From NCBI GenBank assembly GCA_025941565.1, contig JAPCYN010000040.1, positions 1 to 32,858 on the forward strand: a stretch of DNA of 32,858 nt. The letters run 5' to 3'. Positions 1 through 8,022 of this stretch are shown here, one piece after another. The first letter of the stretch is position 1; each line of letters begins with the position of its first letter. The translations under genes and the position numbers were made by a program. Origin of the DNA: Legionella sp. 515359 (lineage in GTDB: Bacteria; Pseudomonadota; Gammaproteobacteria; Legionellales; Legionellaceae). The notes under the pieces are model-generated. The model searched no databases, was not told where the DNA came from, and was given only the letters and a program-made list of their open reading frames with translations.

Positions 1-33
1 GAGGGCGTTAATTGCAACATGCTCTCACCCCTG

Positions 34-103
34 CCCCTCTCCTACGAGTGGGAGAGGGGATTTCCTACTACCCTAAATATCCCTTCTCCCCTTGGGGAGA
101 AGG
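34..103. repeat. REP-like palindromic intergenic repeat
   Basis: Two hairpins lie in tandem just past the end of lhr. The first has 9-bp arms at 34-42 and 51-59 (cccctctcc / ggagagggg) and an 8-nt loop. The second has perfect 10-bp arms at 82-91 and 94-103 (ccttctcccc / ggggagaagg) with two bases between them. A GC-rich tail (gcccggcagggcggatgaggg, about 105-125) follows. The pattern resembles dispersed repeats found between genes in many gammaproteobacteria. Because lhr ends at 136 on the minus strand, the hairpins may also end its transcript. The left limit of the repeat may lie outside the window. Confidence 0.7.
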
Positions 104-135
104 TGCCCGGCAGGGCGGATGAGGGAAGTCCTTAA

Positions 136-3100
136 TTATATCTGCACGGTGTGAGAGGATACTTTACCGGAAATTAGGCGTATCTCCGACTTTATCGCTG
201 CAGAGATACGCTCGCCAGGCAAAACGATTCCAACCAGGTTCAAAGGATCCACCGATGAAATGATTTGCGGCACCTCATCCAGTTCTTCATTTCGCATAGC
301 CCTTAAGGAATCCACAGCATAAGGTAATGCAAATTGTTCGCCTAAAAATCCATCAACAAAACGACCACCACGCACCTCGCCACGTAACTCAAGGCGTCGC
401 AGAAAAATCAATAAATCGCGCCAGCGTGGAATATTTTTTTCACGCACAAGTAAATCACGAAATATCACACCATAGCGTTTCAGCAGCATCCAACATGCGG
501 CTTCCACACGTTTGTCATAGTCATCTTGTGCATGAACGTGCAATAAAGACCAACGCCCTGTACTGAGTGGAAAAAGTGGTCTGCGCCGATGTCGACTGCT
601 GTATTTACGTTTTGTACTCATCAAGGTACGTACATTATCAAAACTGTCTGCAGTAACCATACCCGCGGCAACCAATTCCCATAAACCATTTTCTACTTCA
701 ACTTTTAGATTTCCAGTACCGCGAACAATGTCTGCATAAAATGAAGCGCCGTATTTTTGTAAAAATCGATAAATATTGCGTGCAGGATGGCTTAAACTAT
801 CCACTTCTTCGATATTATCTACACGTGCATGCGGTGGAATCCAATCTGCATCTTCGCGAACAAAAAACGTAATCGGTGCATTTCGAGTGGGTGACAGGCG
901 TCTGCTTTTTTTTGTTTCTTCCTCGCTAACAGCTACAGAAGGATGAGGGGATACACGCCCCCAACCCACAAGACCACTCATACACAGTTTATCTAACATC
1001 AACAGATCATAATCGTGTACGCGTGCAGGGAAAATCTCAGATTCCCAGGCATTTGCAGCAAGCTCGAACCCCTGAAGCTGCTTGATTACCTCCAACAGTC
1101 CACTCTCACCTCGCATCTGATTTCCTTTTGCCACATGTTGCCATTTGAGTAACCAGGCCATAAATTGTGCTCGAGTAACGGGTTTAATCTGTTTACGCAA
1201 AGATTCTGTAGTGTATCGATGGATGCGTGCCAGTAAACGACGCTCACACCACTCAATGTCACCGGCATACTCTGCACGAAAATTTCCACGCAATAGATAA
1301 CCACTGGCCTCCAGTTTTAGCAAAGCATGTTCCACATCCAATGAAGAAAGTTGCAAACAGTCAGAAAGTACTTTTTGGGTGATTGGCCCCGTATGCAAAA
1401 GCCAACCACGCAGAGCTTTCAAGATGCCCTCATCACGTGAGCTTGGCTCTTTCTCAATATCAGCCATCTCACCAGCAAATGTTGCTTGGGGGAAAAAACC
1501 GTGAAAAGTCTTCTTTTTTTCAGCAGACACATAATAATTTTTGCCTGCAACTGTGGCTAATACAGCCCTTCCTTCTTGCTGTAATTCAATAAAATAGTGT
1601 TTCCATAAAGGCAAAGCAGATTGAGACTCTGACAATTGAATCATTTCTGGAAAAACAATCACTGTTTGTAAGACATCATGTAATTCATCTGCAGAGCGAA
1701 TATCTGGCCAGGCTTGTTCCTGAACTTCCGTAATTGCTTTGGGGTCCAGCTTGCCCACCTCTTCCAACAGCGATTCAGGGAGTACTCGGCGCATTTCAAC
1801 CGCACGGGATCGTCGCTCCTCTAAAGGAGCATCATCTAAAAATGCATAGGGATTGGCATTTAAAATTTCATGTGAAAATACGGAAGGAACTGGAGTATCT
1901 ACTGCAAGACAAGTAATATGATTGGATTCAATAGCATGGATCACCTCAGTAAATCCCTCAATATCTAAAGCTTCCGTTAGAATATCTTTCATTGTCTCTT
2001 CAATGAGTGGATGATCGGGCAACGTTACATCACGACCACCCAAATTATCCTGGCACGCTGCTGCATCTGGAAAAACAGCCGCCAATAAATCATCTGCCAA
2101 CATCCGTTGAATGTTTGGAGGAATCTTTTTCCCACCACGAAAACGCAATAAAGACAAGGATCGCGCGGCTACCGCGCGAAATCGCACACCTAATAAAGGG
2201 GATTGCAATACCGCTTGAGTCACTACTTCTTTTAACGTGTTGGTATGCAAAAAATGAAACACATCAGACAAAGGAAAACTGTGTTGTTCTGCCAAAGAAA
2301 TATTTAAGCCATTATCGGTAGCTGCCGCTTGTAATTCAAAATTAAATGATCGACAAAATTTCTTGCGTAAAGCCAATCCCCAAGCCTTATTAATACGGGC
2401 ACCAAAAGGTGCATGGATAATCAGTTGCATCCCCCCGCTTTCATCAAAAAAACGTTCGGCAATCACTGTTTTTTGGGTTGGGACTGCACCCAGAGTTTGT
2501 CGTCCCAAACGGACATACTCCAATAATTGCTCTGCAGCAGAATGATCTACACCACAATGCTCCATCAACCATTGAATCGCTGCCTTAATTTCAGGGTAAT
2601 GCTTTATATCAACAATTTGTGGGCTTTTTTCTGGTAACAATTCGCTTATTTTTTCGCGCAGCTGCGAAACCTGTAGTGATAATTCAATACTTCGCGCCGG
2701 GGCCTCCCCTAGCCAAAAGGGTACGCTAGGTGGAGCACCATGCGCATCCTCCACGAGGACGCGTCCATTTTCAATACGAAGTATTTTCCAGGAGTTTGTT
2801 CCTAATAAAAAAATGTCACCACGATTACTTTCTACTGCAAAATCTTCATCCAAAGTACCCACCATGGCATTGTCCGGCATCGCAATAACGGTAAACAACC
2901 CATTGTCTGGAATGGCTCCGCCGCTAGTAATTGCCGCAAGACGGCTACCCCGTCGCGCTTTTATGACATGATTTACCTGATCTCTATGAACATAAGCCCC
3001 ATAGCGCCCACGCGAACCCGCAATTCCTTCGGATAACATTGTCAGAATTTCATCAAACTTTTCTCGTGTTAAATGATGATAAGGATAAGCCTTTTTAAAA

Positions 3101-4407
3101 TAGCGAAAGAGTGAGTTTTCTTCCCAATCCTGAGTCGCACATGCGGCCACAATTTGTTGTGCCAAAATATCCAGCGGTTCTTTTGGAATAATTAACTGAT
3201 CTAAATCTCCTTGGCGTATTGCATAAACCAGTGCAGCACACTCCAATAATTCATCACGCGTGGTTGCAAAAATACGTCCTTTAGAAATTGCAGCATGCCA
3301 GTGCCCTGCTCGACCAATGCGTTGCAATGCCGTGGCAATAGCGCGTGGTGAGCCGATCTGGCAAACCAGATCAATGCTTCCAATATCGATTCCTAACTCC
3401 AAAGAAGCCGTAGCAACTAATACTTGCAGTTCCCCCTTCTTTAATTTTGTTTCTGCTTCGAGTCTTAATTTTCGTGATAAGCTGCCATGATGAGCTAAGA
3501 CCTTATGTTCACCTAAACGTTGTTCCAAATGATGAGCAACCCGTTCTGCCAATTTTCGTGTATTGACAAACACCAAGGTAGAGCGATTTTCCCGTGCATA
3601 AGTGGCAATTTTTTCATAAATTTCATCCCACATCTCATTGGAAGCAACAGCAGCCAGCTCGCTGTCTGGCACCACAATGTGCAAATCGAGTTGGCGTACA
3701 TGTCCTATATTGACCAATTTTACTCTGGTTTTTTTAGCACCGGTTAAGAAATGTGCTACTTTTTCCAAAGGTTTTTGAGTCGCTGATAATCCAATCCGAA
3801 TAAAGGGTTTGAGAGTGAGTGCCTCCAAACGCTCAAGAGATAAAGTTAAATGTGCACCTCGTTTGTTATTTGCCAAAGCATGTATTTCATCGACGATCAC
3901 TGTCCTGACACTTGCCAAATTGATGCGGCTTTTTTCAGCCGTTAATAAAATATAAAAGGATTCCGGTGTGGTTATTAAAATATGTGGCGGTTGTTTGAGC
4001 ATTTTTTGCCGCTCACTGGTGGGGGTATCCCCTGTTCTTACCGCGACGCGAATTTCCGGCAAATGCATACCTCGTTCCCGGGCTAATTCAGTAATTTCTT
4101 GCAGCGGTAGGAGTAAATTTTTTTGTACGTCATTACTGAGTGCCTTGAGCGGTGAAACATACAAGACCTCCGTCATATCCTGTAAATTCCCCGATACGGC
4201 TTTGCGTACCAAACCATCCAGACAGGCTAAAAATGCAGCCAAGGTTTTTCCTGAACCGGTTGGTGAGGAAATGAGAGTATCCTTGCCTGTTAAGATAAAT
4301 GGCCATCCTTGCTCCTGAGGTTCAGTGGGTTTACCTACTTTCTGGATAAACCAATCCTGAACAAGTTGATGGGCCCAAGCCAGGCTTTGATGGTATGGTG
4401 GATTCAT
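136..4407 (-). CDS. lhr: Lhr-type large DEAD/H helicase
   Basis: This is a superfamily 2 ATP-dependent nucleic-acid helicase of the Lhr (large helicase-related) family, linked in other bacteria to DNA repair. It has 1423 residues, slightly shorter than the roughly 1500 of E. coli Lhr. Visible motifs are Walker A GSGKT (51-55), the DEIH box (173-176), motif III GLSAT (206-210), SLELGIDIG (335-343, motif V) and QRIGRAGHW (362-370, motif VI). All key residues are intact, so it should be active. The long C-terminal half (about 450-1423) would hold the winged-helix, beta-barrel and Lhr-CTD regions. The ATG start gives a normal N-terminus about 50 residues before Walker A. It stands alone: a repeat lies on each side, and the next minus-strand gene upstream ends about 200 bp away. 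Confidence 0.93.
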   Translation of the reverse strand: MNPPYHQSLAWAHQLVQDWFIQKVGKPTEPQEQGWPFILTGKDTLISSPTGSGKTLAAFLACLDGLVRKAVSGNLQDMTEVLYVSPLKALSNDVQKNLLLPLQEITELARERGMHLPEIRVAVRTGDTPTSERQKMLKQPPHILITTPESFYILLTAEKSRINLASVRTVIVDEIHALANNKRGAHLTLSLERLEALTLKPFIRIGLSATQKPLEKVAHFLTGAKKTRVKLVNIGHVRQLDLHIVVPDSELAAVASNEMWDEIYEKIATYARENRSTLVFVNTRKLAERVAHHLEQRLGEHKVLAHHGSLSRKLRLEAETKLKKGELQVLVATASLELGIDIGSIDLVCQIGSPRAIATALQRIGRAGHWHAAISKGRIFATTRDELLECAALVYAIRQGDLDQLIIPKEPLDILAQQIVAACATQDWEENSLFRYFKKAYPYHHLTREKFDEILTMLSEGIAGSRGRYGAYVHRDQVNHVIKARRGSRLAAITSGGAIPDNGLFTVIAMPDNAMVGTLDEDFAVESNRGDIFLLGTNSWKILRIENGRVLVEDAHGAPPSVPFWLGEAPARSIELSLQVSQLREKISELLPEKSPQIVDIKHYPEIKAAIQWLMEHCGVDHSAAEQLLEYVRLGRQTLGAVPTQKTVIAERFFDESGGMQLIIHAPFGARINKAWGLALRKKFCRSFNFELQAAATDNGLNISLAEQHSFPLSDVFHFLHTNTLKEVVTQAVLQSPLLGVRFRAVAARSLSLLRFRGGKKIPPNIQRMLADDLLAAVFPDAAACQDNLGGRDVTLPDHPLIEETMKDILTEALDIEGFTEVIHAIESNHITCLAVDTPVPSVFSHEILNANPYAFLDDAPLEERRSRAVEMRRVLPESLLEEVGKLDPKAITEVQEQAWPDIRSADELHDVLQTVIVFPEMIQLSESQSALPLWKHYFIELQQEGRAVLATVAGKNYYVSAEKKKTFHGFFPQATFAGEMADIEKEPSSRDEGILKALRGWLLHTGPITQKVLSDCLQLSSLDVEHALLKLEASGYLLRGNFRAEYAGDIEWCERRLLARIHRYTTESLRKQIKPVTRAQFMAWLLKWQHVAKGNQMRGESGLLEVIKQLQGFELAANAWESEIFPARVHDYDLLMLDKLCMSGLVGWGRVSPHPSVAVSEEETKKSRRLSPTRNAPITFFVREDADWIPPHARVDNIEEVDSLSHPARNIYRFLQKYGASFYADIVRGTGNLKVEVENGLWELVAAGMVTADSFDNVRTLMSTKRKYSSRHRRRPLFPLSTGRWSLLHVHAQDDYDKRVEAACWMLLKRYGVIFRDLLVREKNIPRWRDLLIFLRRLELRGEVRGGRFVDGFLGEQFALPYAVDSLRAMRNEELDEVPQIISSVDPLNLVGIVLPGERISAAIKSEIRLISGKVSSHTVQI

Positions 4408-4456
4408 AAGATTAATGATAAATGAGCAAATTCAATACATAGTATAGGCGATATTG

Positions 4457-4571
4457 CCAGGCCCTGTTTCCATTTCTACTCTCATGGCCAAACTGGCTTG
4501 ATTTTCTGCGCTTCGATACTCGTAAAATCAAATCATTTTGACTCAAGTTAGCAAATGGAAACAAAACCTGG
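4457..4571. repeat. MITE-like 115-bp palindromic element
   Basis: The ends are inverted repeats of 19 bp (4457-4475 and 4553-4571) matching at 16 of 19 positions; each outer end begins ccagg and includes tgtttccattt. The similarity continues inward, with an inner stem ttgatttt (4498-4505) pairing with aaaatcaa (4524-4531), so almost the whole element can fold into one long hairpin. It contains no open frame. It sits between the start of lhr and the end of a small hypothetical gene. One half of the element recurs near 30007-30042. Non-autonomous mobile element is an inference; no flanking target duplication is obvious. Confidence 0.65.
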
Positions 4572-4603
4572 GGTAAGACCTCATCACCCCTGAATGAACA
4601 CTA

Positions 4604-4876
4604 TTACTCAGAATCTGTAAGAATTTGCTCAACTTCTCTATTTTTAAATACAACATGTTGATGCAATCCTACAGCAATTACCCCAGGTGCTAACTCTTTC
4701 ATTGTCTTAATTGCTTCTTGCTTTTGTTTGTCTGTACTGTTTGGGTTTTCAAGAATGTCTGCATTCGCTAAAAAAGCAGCAATGGTACCTTTCCTTACTG
4801 TTTTACCATGGATGGATACGCTATCAACACCATCTGGTAATACATCCTCAGGCCGAACTGAATTATGATGTAACAT
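4604..4876 (-). CDS. Hypothetical 90-residue protein
   Basis: I do not recognise this 90-residue acidic protein. It has no signal peptide or membrane segment; a helical middle (about 45-65) follows a short glycine-containing beta-like start, and the C-terminus reads like a strand pair (GVIAVGLHQHVVFKN). The ATG start is well supported by a strong Shine-Dalgarno sequence, aaggag, about 8 bases upstream. The start lies 15 bp downstream of the stop of the next minus-strand gene, so the two probably form an operon. The MITE-like palindrome begins about 30 bp past its stop. Real gene likely; function unknown. Confidence 0.6.
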   Translation of the reverse strand: MLHHNSVRPEDVLPDGVDSVSIHGKTVRKGTIAAFLANADILENPNSTDKQKQEAIKTMKELAPGVIAVGLHQHVVFKNREVEQILTDSE

Positions 4877-4891
4877 ATTTTTTCTCCTTCA

Positions 4892-5200
4892 TCAGATGCT
4901 CAATCGCATACTATCCTGTGTGTCAGCTTCATCAGATTTTGATTGTACTGCCCTGCTTTGTCTTAACTCCTGCATTAGTTTTTTTTGTTTGACAGCCCAT
5001 AATGAAGATGCTGCATAAATTATATTGTACTCAGAAACGATTTGCTTAACTTTTTCTTTTGTTTGTTGCACTACATTTAGGAGGCGATCATTTTTCTCTT
5101 GTTTCGCATTCTCTGCCAATTCGATTCCTGCATTTAATGTTTCTGTAGCTCTTTTAAAATTAATCCCTTTACGCAAATAGTGTTCTAGCATTAAGATCAC
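4892..5200 (-). CDS. Hypothetical 102-residue helical protein
   Basis: This is an unrecognised 102-residue protein, mostly alpha-helical and rich in Lys, Glu and Gln, with heptad-like stretches (about 18-60) that could form a coiled coil. The longest frame starts at a GTG (5198-5200); an ATG three codons later (5189-5191) is an equally good choice. Neither has a clear ribosome binding site, which is the main reason for doubt. It is the upstream member of a likely two-gene operon with the 90-residue gene 15 bp downstream, which has the better translation signals. Confidence 0.5.
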   Translation of the reverse strand: MILMLEHYLRKGINFKRATETLNAGIELAENAKQEKNDRLLNVVQQTKEKVKQIVSEYNIIYAASSLWAVKQKKLMQELRQSRAVQSKSDEADTQDSMRLSI

Positions 5201-5262
5201 GCTGTTTATTAAATGAATAACAAAGTGTACTTTAGCATTGTTTGTTCGCTAATTAAAACCAA

Positions 5263-5340
5263 CTGAGGATAATCATGCCCCATTACATCTAATGGGAGAT
5301 AAGTAAATTGCAGTCTATTTGAGATTGACAAAATCCTCAG
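5263..5340. promoter_or_regulatory. Nested inverted repeats in the intergenic region
   Basis: An 8-bp inverted repeat, ctgaggat (5263-5270) and atcctcag (5333-5340), encloses a perfect 7-bp hairpin, cccatta-catc-taatggg (5279-5296). The nested layout lies between the divergent starts of the 102-residue gene and the kinase-like gene and overlaps the candidate promoter of the latter. It could be a regulator site or a folded leader. Only the symmetry is seen; the role is inference. Confidence 0.3.
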
Positions 5341-5348
5341 AGTATACG
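5319..5348 (+). promoter_or_regulatory. Candidate sigma-70 promoter of the CPT-like gene
   Basis: A -35-like TTGAGA (5319-5324, five of six consensus bases) is followed after 18 bp by TATACG (5343-5348, four of six). The start codon of the kinase-like gene lies 35 bp further on. A second TTGACA at 5325-5330 is a perfect -35 hexamer but would leave only 12 bp to the same -10. Confidence 0.35.
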
Positions 5349-5383
5349 CACATAGATCATGGGTTAATATTTCAAGGTAAAAA

Positions 5384-5962
5384 ATGATTATTATCGTTTG
5401 TGGAACTTCATCTTCAGGGAAATCAACTCTTTGTCACGAATTACAAAGTCGACTTGACGACGGATGGCTCAGTTTTAGTACGGACGAGTATTTGGGTATG
5501 CTGGGTGATAAATTTGGAGGATTGCATCCCGATAATCCACAAGTATGTGTTCCTAATGACATTTGCTATGCACAACAATATCCCGATGGAACCTATGAAA
5601 TCATACCAGGGGCATTATGCTCAAAACTCTATTTAACCATACCGAGTGTCTTGAAACTAATCGCCGAGCAAAGCTTCAATATTATTGTTGATTCCTTTAT
5701 TACGACCCTAGATGAATTTAAAAGTTACAAAGAAGCATTAGAGCAATATGATATTTTATTTGTTTATCTTTATGCTTCTGAAGCAGAAATAGCTCAACGA
5801 GAGGAAGTCCGAGGCGATCGATTAAAAGGCTCAGCACTTCATTGGTTAAAACGATTCGATTTTCAGGAGCATTGTGAATTGTGTATTAATACTGAAGAAA
5901 TGAATATCCAGCAAATTTGCGATGAAATTCTTCGCGTCAATAACCGTGTCAGATCCTTGTAA
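5384..5962 (+). CDS. Chloramphenicol phosphotransferase-like P-loop kinase
   Basis: This 192-residue cytosolic protein belongs to the chloramphenicol phosphotransferase (CPT) group of small P-loop kinases, which phosphorylate the primary hydroxyl of chloramphenicol in Streptomyces; most homologues elsewhere have unknown substrates. Walker A is GTSSSGKST (7-15). Asp34 in STDEY sits where the CPT catalytic base is expected. The lid region RE-x-x-RGDR-x-x-G (139-149) is the other family hallmark. The length is close to the roughly 180 of characterised CPTs. The ATG has only a weak ribosome binding site (aaggt, close to the start). It has no operon partners. Kinase fold is fairly sure, antibiotic resistance is not. 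Confidence 0.75.
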   Translation: MIIIVCGTSSSGKSTLCHELQSRLDDGWLSFSTDEYLGMLGDKFGGLHPDNPQVCVPNDICYAQQYPDGTYEIIPGALCSKLYLTIPSVLKLIAEQSFNIIVDSFITTLDEFKSYKEALEQYDILFVYLYASEAEIAQREEVRGDRLKGSALHWLKRFDFQEHCELCINTEEMNIQQICDEILRVNNRVRSL

Positions 5963-6094
5963 TTTACAGAGTACATTTTTTATAAATACTTACACTGAAT
6001 AAAATATCGCCTTTCTATTTTTACTCAATTAGATTTTAAATTAACCGAAAAATGTTTTTATTTTGACTTTCACTGTTATTTTATATGCTGGTTG

Positions 6095-6103
6095 TGTTAA
6101 AAT
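6095..6103 (+). promoter_or_regulatory. Candidate extended -10 promoter
   Basis: TG-T-TAAAAT matches an extended -10 element (TGnTATAAT-like) about 58 bp upstream of the CaaX-tailed gene. No good -35 lies at the usual distance; TTGACT at 6063-6068 is too far for this -10 and pairs only poorly with TATGCT at 6084-6089. Confidence 0.28.
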
Positions 6104-6161
6104 AGATTAGTTTTCTGCTACTTGCGGAAAATAAAAAATGACATTAAGAGGGTAACGTAAA

Positions 6162-6656
6162 ATGGGTTTTAAATTTTTTCAAAATTTGGCATTAGATGTT
6201 AGCTCAGAAGGAAAACACCAACTCTATAATACAGTTGGGAAATTAAAAATTGAAGCGGAACATGAAAAAGAGAATAAAAAGAATTCTTTAGAAATCCGTC
6301 GTGAATTGGAGCAACTTCATATAAAACTTACTCTTGCAATGGATGGCTATGATAAAGCAACCGAGTCAAATTTTTCTCTCAAGAATAGAATAGCTGCTTT
6401 TCAAAGTTTTGCAGAAGAATGTCATACAGCAATTTTTGCTCATCAAACCCAATTGATGGCTGCACCCGGTTTTTTGAATAAGCTTCAAGCAATCATCAAT
6501 AACTTTTTTGAGCAATATTTTGCGCTTGCCCCAATTTTTGATATAACGAGAAGTGACTTTGGTACAAATGTGGAATTTAGCAAAAAATTTAATGATGTAA
6601 AACGTGAACTAACGCCTCAAAGTTCTGACGAGGATGGGTGCTGTTTCTCAATGTAA
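6162..6656 (+). CDS. Helical protein with C-terminal CaaX box
   Basis: I do not recognise a family for this 164-residue protein. It is highly helical, with a charged Lys/Glu-rich segment (about 25-60) that could form a coiled coil and a more hydrophobic helical part (about 85-130). The last residues are DEDGCCFSM, so the protein ends in C-F-S-M. This has the form of a eukaryotic CaaX prenylation box; Met in the last place favours farnesyltransferase, and the extra Cys before it could be palmitoylated. Bacteria have no such modification, but several Legionella effectors, such as AnkB, use the host enzymes this way. The ATG is preceded by aagaggg at about 9 bases. It is a single-gene unit closed by a strong terminator. 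A host-directed role is inference. Confidence 0.65.
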   Translation: MGFKFFQNLALDVSSEGKHQLYNTVGKLKIEAEHEKENKKNSLEIRRELEQLHIKLTLAMDGYDKATESNFSLKNRIAAFQSFAEECHTAIFAHQTQLMAAPGFLNKLQAIINNFFEQYFALAPIFDITRSDFGTNVEFSKKFNDVKRELTPQSSDEDGCCFSM

Positions 6657-6674
6657 ACCTTAATGCATCAATGG

Positions 6675-6718
6675 GGTAAGGCTCCTTGGAATAAAATCCA
6701 AGAAGTCTTACCTTTTTT
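6675..6718 (+). terminator. Rho-independent terminator
   Basis: A 16-bp stem (6675-6690 with 6697-6712; one mismatch and one G-T pair) closes a 6-nt loop and is followed by ccttttttat, a run of six T. It lies 18 bp past the stop of the CaaX-tailed gene. Confidence 0.88.
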
Positions 6719-6826
6719 ATTTTCGTTATAGCGCTCAACATCCTTCCTAACGCTTTTCCTGAAATCCCACATTTTTATCCTTATTAATCAATGCTAATAT
6801 TATTAAAATTCAAAAGGAAGTGTATT

Positions 6827-6862
6827 ATGTTCCAAGATATACCTAAAACAGTCAGGAGTTAG
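6827..6862 (+). other. Upstream mini-frame before the AI-2E permease
   Basis: ATG at 6827 opens 11 codons (MFQDIPKTVRS) ending in TAG at 6860-6862. It has a good ribosome binding site (aaggaag, 6 bases upstream). Its last codons contain the aggag that serves the permease gene, whose ATG begins 3 bp after the TAG. The two frames are the same, so this could be a translated leader coupling expression, or the relic of a longer N-terminus cut by a stop codon. Confidence 0.35.
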
Positions 6863-6865
6863 CCC

Positions 6866-7957
6866 ATGAGTCGGATCCCTCTTTTTACATCCGGATTAAT
6901 TATCATATGGATAGTTGGTTACCTCCTGATTGTGGGAAGTCAAGTGCTCATTCCTTTTGTGATTGCGGTTTTTATTTGGCATATTCTTAATACAATAAGT
7001 AACATCATTCAACGCATACCAAGTGTAGGATCCCGTCTGCCTAATTGGCTCAGTATGATTTTCGCTTTTGCAATAGTCGCTGTTTGTATTTTTATTTTTA
7101 TTAATATCATTACGGATAATGTCAATAATGTCATCGCGGCATCCAACCGCTATCAAGAAAATTTATTAAAAATTTTCAACAATATTGATCAAAAATTTAA
7201 TATAAAAATATTGGCAAGTATGAACAGTATGATCAAAAGCCTTAACCTCCAAACAATCTTTATTAATGTTTATGGAGTATTTACAACACTTGCAAGTTCT
7301 ACAGTACTCATTTTATTGTATGTTGCTTTTTTGTTTGTCGAACAACATTTTTTCCTAAAAAAAATTGATGCCCTGTTCCCTACTTTAGAAGGCCGTTTTC
7401 TGGTCAACAATATCATTAACCATATCGTGAATAACACGCAAACTTACATGGGATTAAAATCCATTTTGAGCATCATTACTGCACTTTCAAGCTGGATAAT
7501 CATGAAGTGGGTAGGATTAGATTTTGCAGAATTTTGGGCTCTTCTCATCTTTTTTCTTAATTTTATCCCGAATATCGGTGCTATCATTGCCATTGCTTTT
7601 CCGGCATCTCTGGCAATAGTACAATTTACCGGTTGGATCCCTTTTACGGAAATCATTCTGGGTCTAGGAGCCATTCAATTTATTGTAGGAAATTTGATTG
7701 AGCCCCGTTTCTTAAGTAATTCGTTAAATTTAAGCCCATTAGTTATCTTAATTGCATTGGCAGTTTGGGGGGCAATATGGGGAATATTAGGAATGTTTCT
7801 CTCCGTACCAATCACCGTGATGATGATGATTATTTTTGCCCATTTTAAAAAAACCCGACCTATAGCCATTCTTTTATCTCAGGACGGAGATGTTTTTAAA
7901 ACTTATGAACTATTGCCCATGGAAAACCCACCCACGCAAGATTGGGTCAAATATTAG
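6866..7957 (+). CDS. AI-2E family transporter (PerM/TqsA-like)
   Basis: This 363-residue inner-membrane protein belongs to the AI-2E transporter family, whose members include E. coli TqsA, an exporter of the quorum signal AI-2, and PerM. Others export sodium or have unknown cargo. It shows the family layout: two or three N-terminal helices, a less hydrophobic segment (about 95-135), then a block of helices containing the hallmark GNLIEPRFLSNSLNLSP (about 274-290) and a short cytoplasmic tail. The length is typical. The ATG is preceded by aggag at 8 bases. Its own transcript is likely, since a terminator lies upstream and a hairpin lies just past the stop. Substrate cannot be read from sequence. 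Confidence 0.88.
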   Translation: MSRIPLFTSGLIIIWIVGYLLIVGSQVLIPFVIAVFIWHILNTISNIIQRIPSVGSRLPNWLSMIFAFAIVAVCIFIFINIITDNVNNVIAASNRYQENLLKIFNNIDQKFNIKILASMNSMIKSLNLQTIFINVYGVFTTLASSTVLILLYVAFLFVEQHFFLKKIDALFPTLEGRFLVNNIINHIVNNTQTYMGLKSILSIITALSSWIIMKWVGLDFAEFWALLIFFLNFIPNIGAIIAIAFPASLAIVQFTGWIPFTEIILGLGAIQFIVGNLIEPRFLSNSLNLSPLVILIALAVWGAIWGILGMFLSVPITVMMMIIFAHFKKTRPIAILLSQDGDVFKTYELLPMENPPTQDWVKY

Positions 7958-7977
7958 AGCGTGTCTCTACTCCTAGC

Positions 7978-8008
7978 GTAACCCGGGATTCATACTTACC
8001 CAGGTTAC
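7978..8008. terminator. CCCGGG-type hairpin between convergent genes
   Basis: Arms gtaacccggg (7978-7987) and cccaggttac (7999-8008) pair at 9 of 10 positions. The hairpin lies in the 65-bp gap between the converging permease and VOC genes and probably ends both transcripts, although neither side has a long T run. It belongs to a set of similar hairpins in the window. Confidence 0.5.
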
Positions 8009-8022
8009 GAAAACCAAACTTT

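Noticed and set aside
3968-4318. Open frame of 116 codons on the plus strand
   Set aside because: It lies antisense to the conserved helicase motifs of lhr and has no sign of its own translation.
5384-5962. Proven chloramphenicol resistance gene
   Set aside because: The P-loop and lid motifs support a CPT-like kinase fold, but many homologues have other or unknown substrates, so no resistance role is claimed.
6162-6180. N-myristoylation signal at MGFKFF
   Set aside because: Gly2 is present, but position 6 is Phe rather than Ser or Thr, so it does not fit the usual consensus; only the C-terminal CaaX box was kept.
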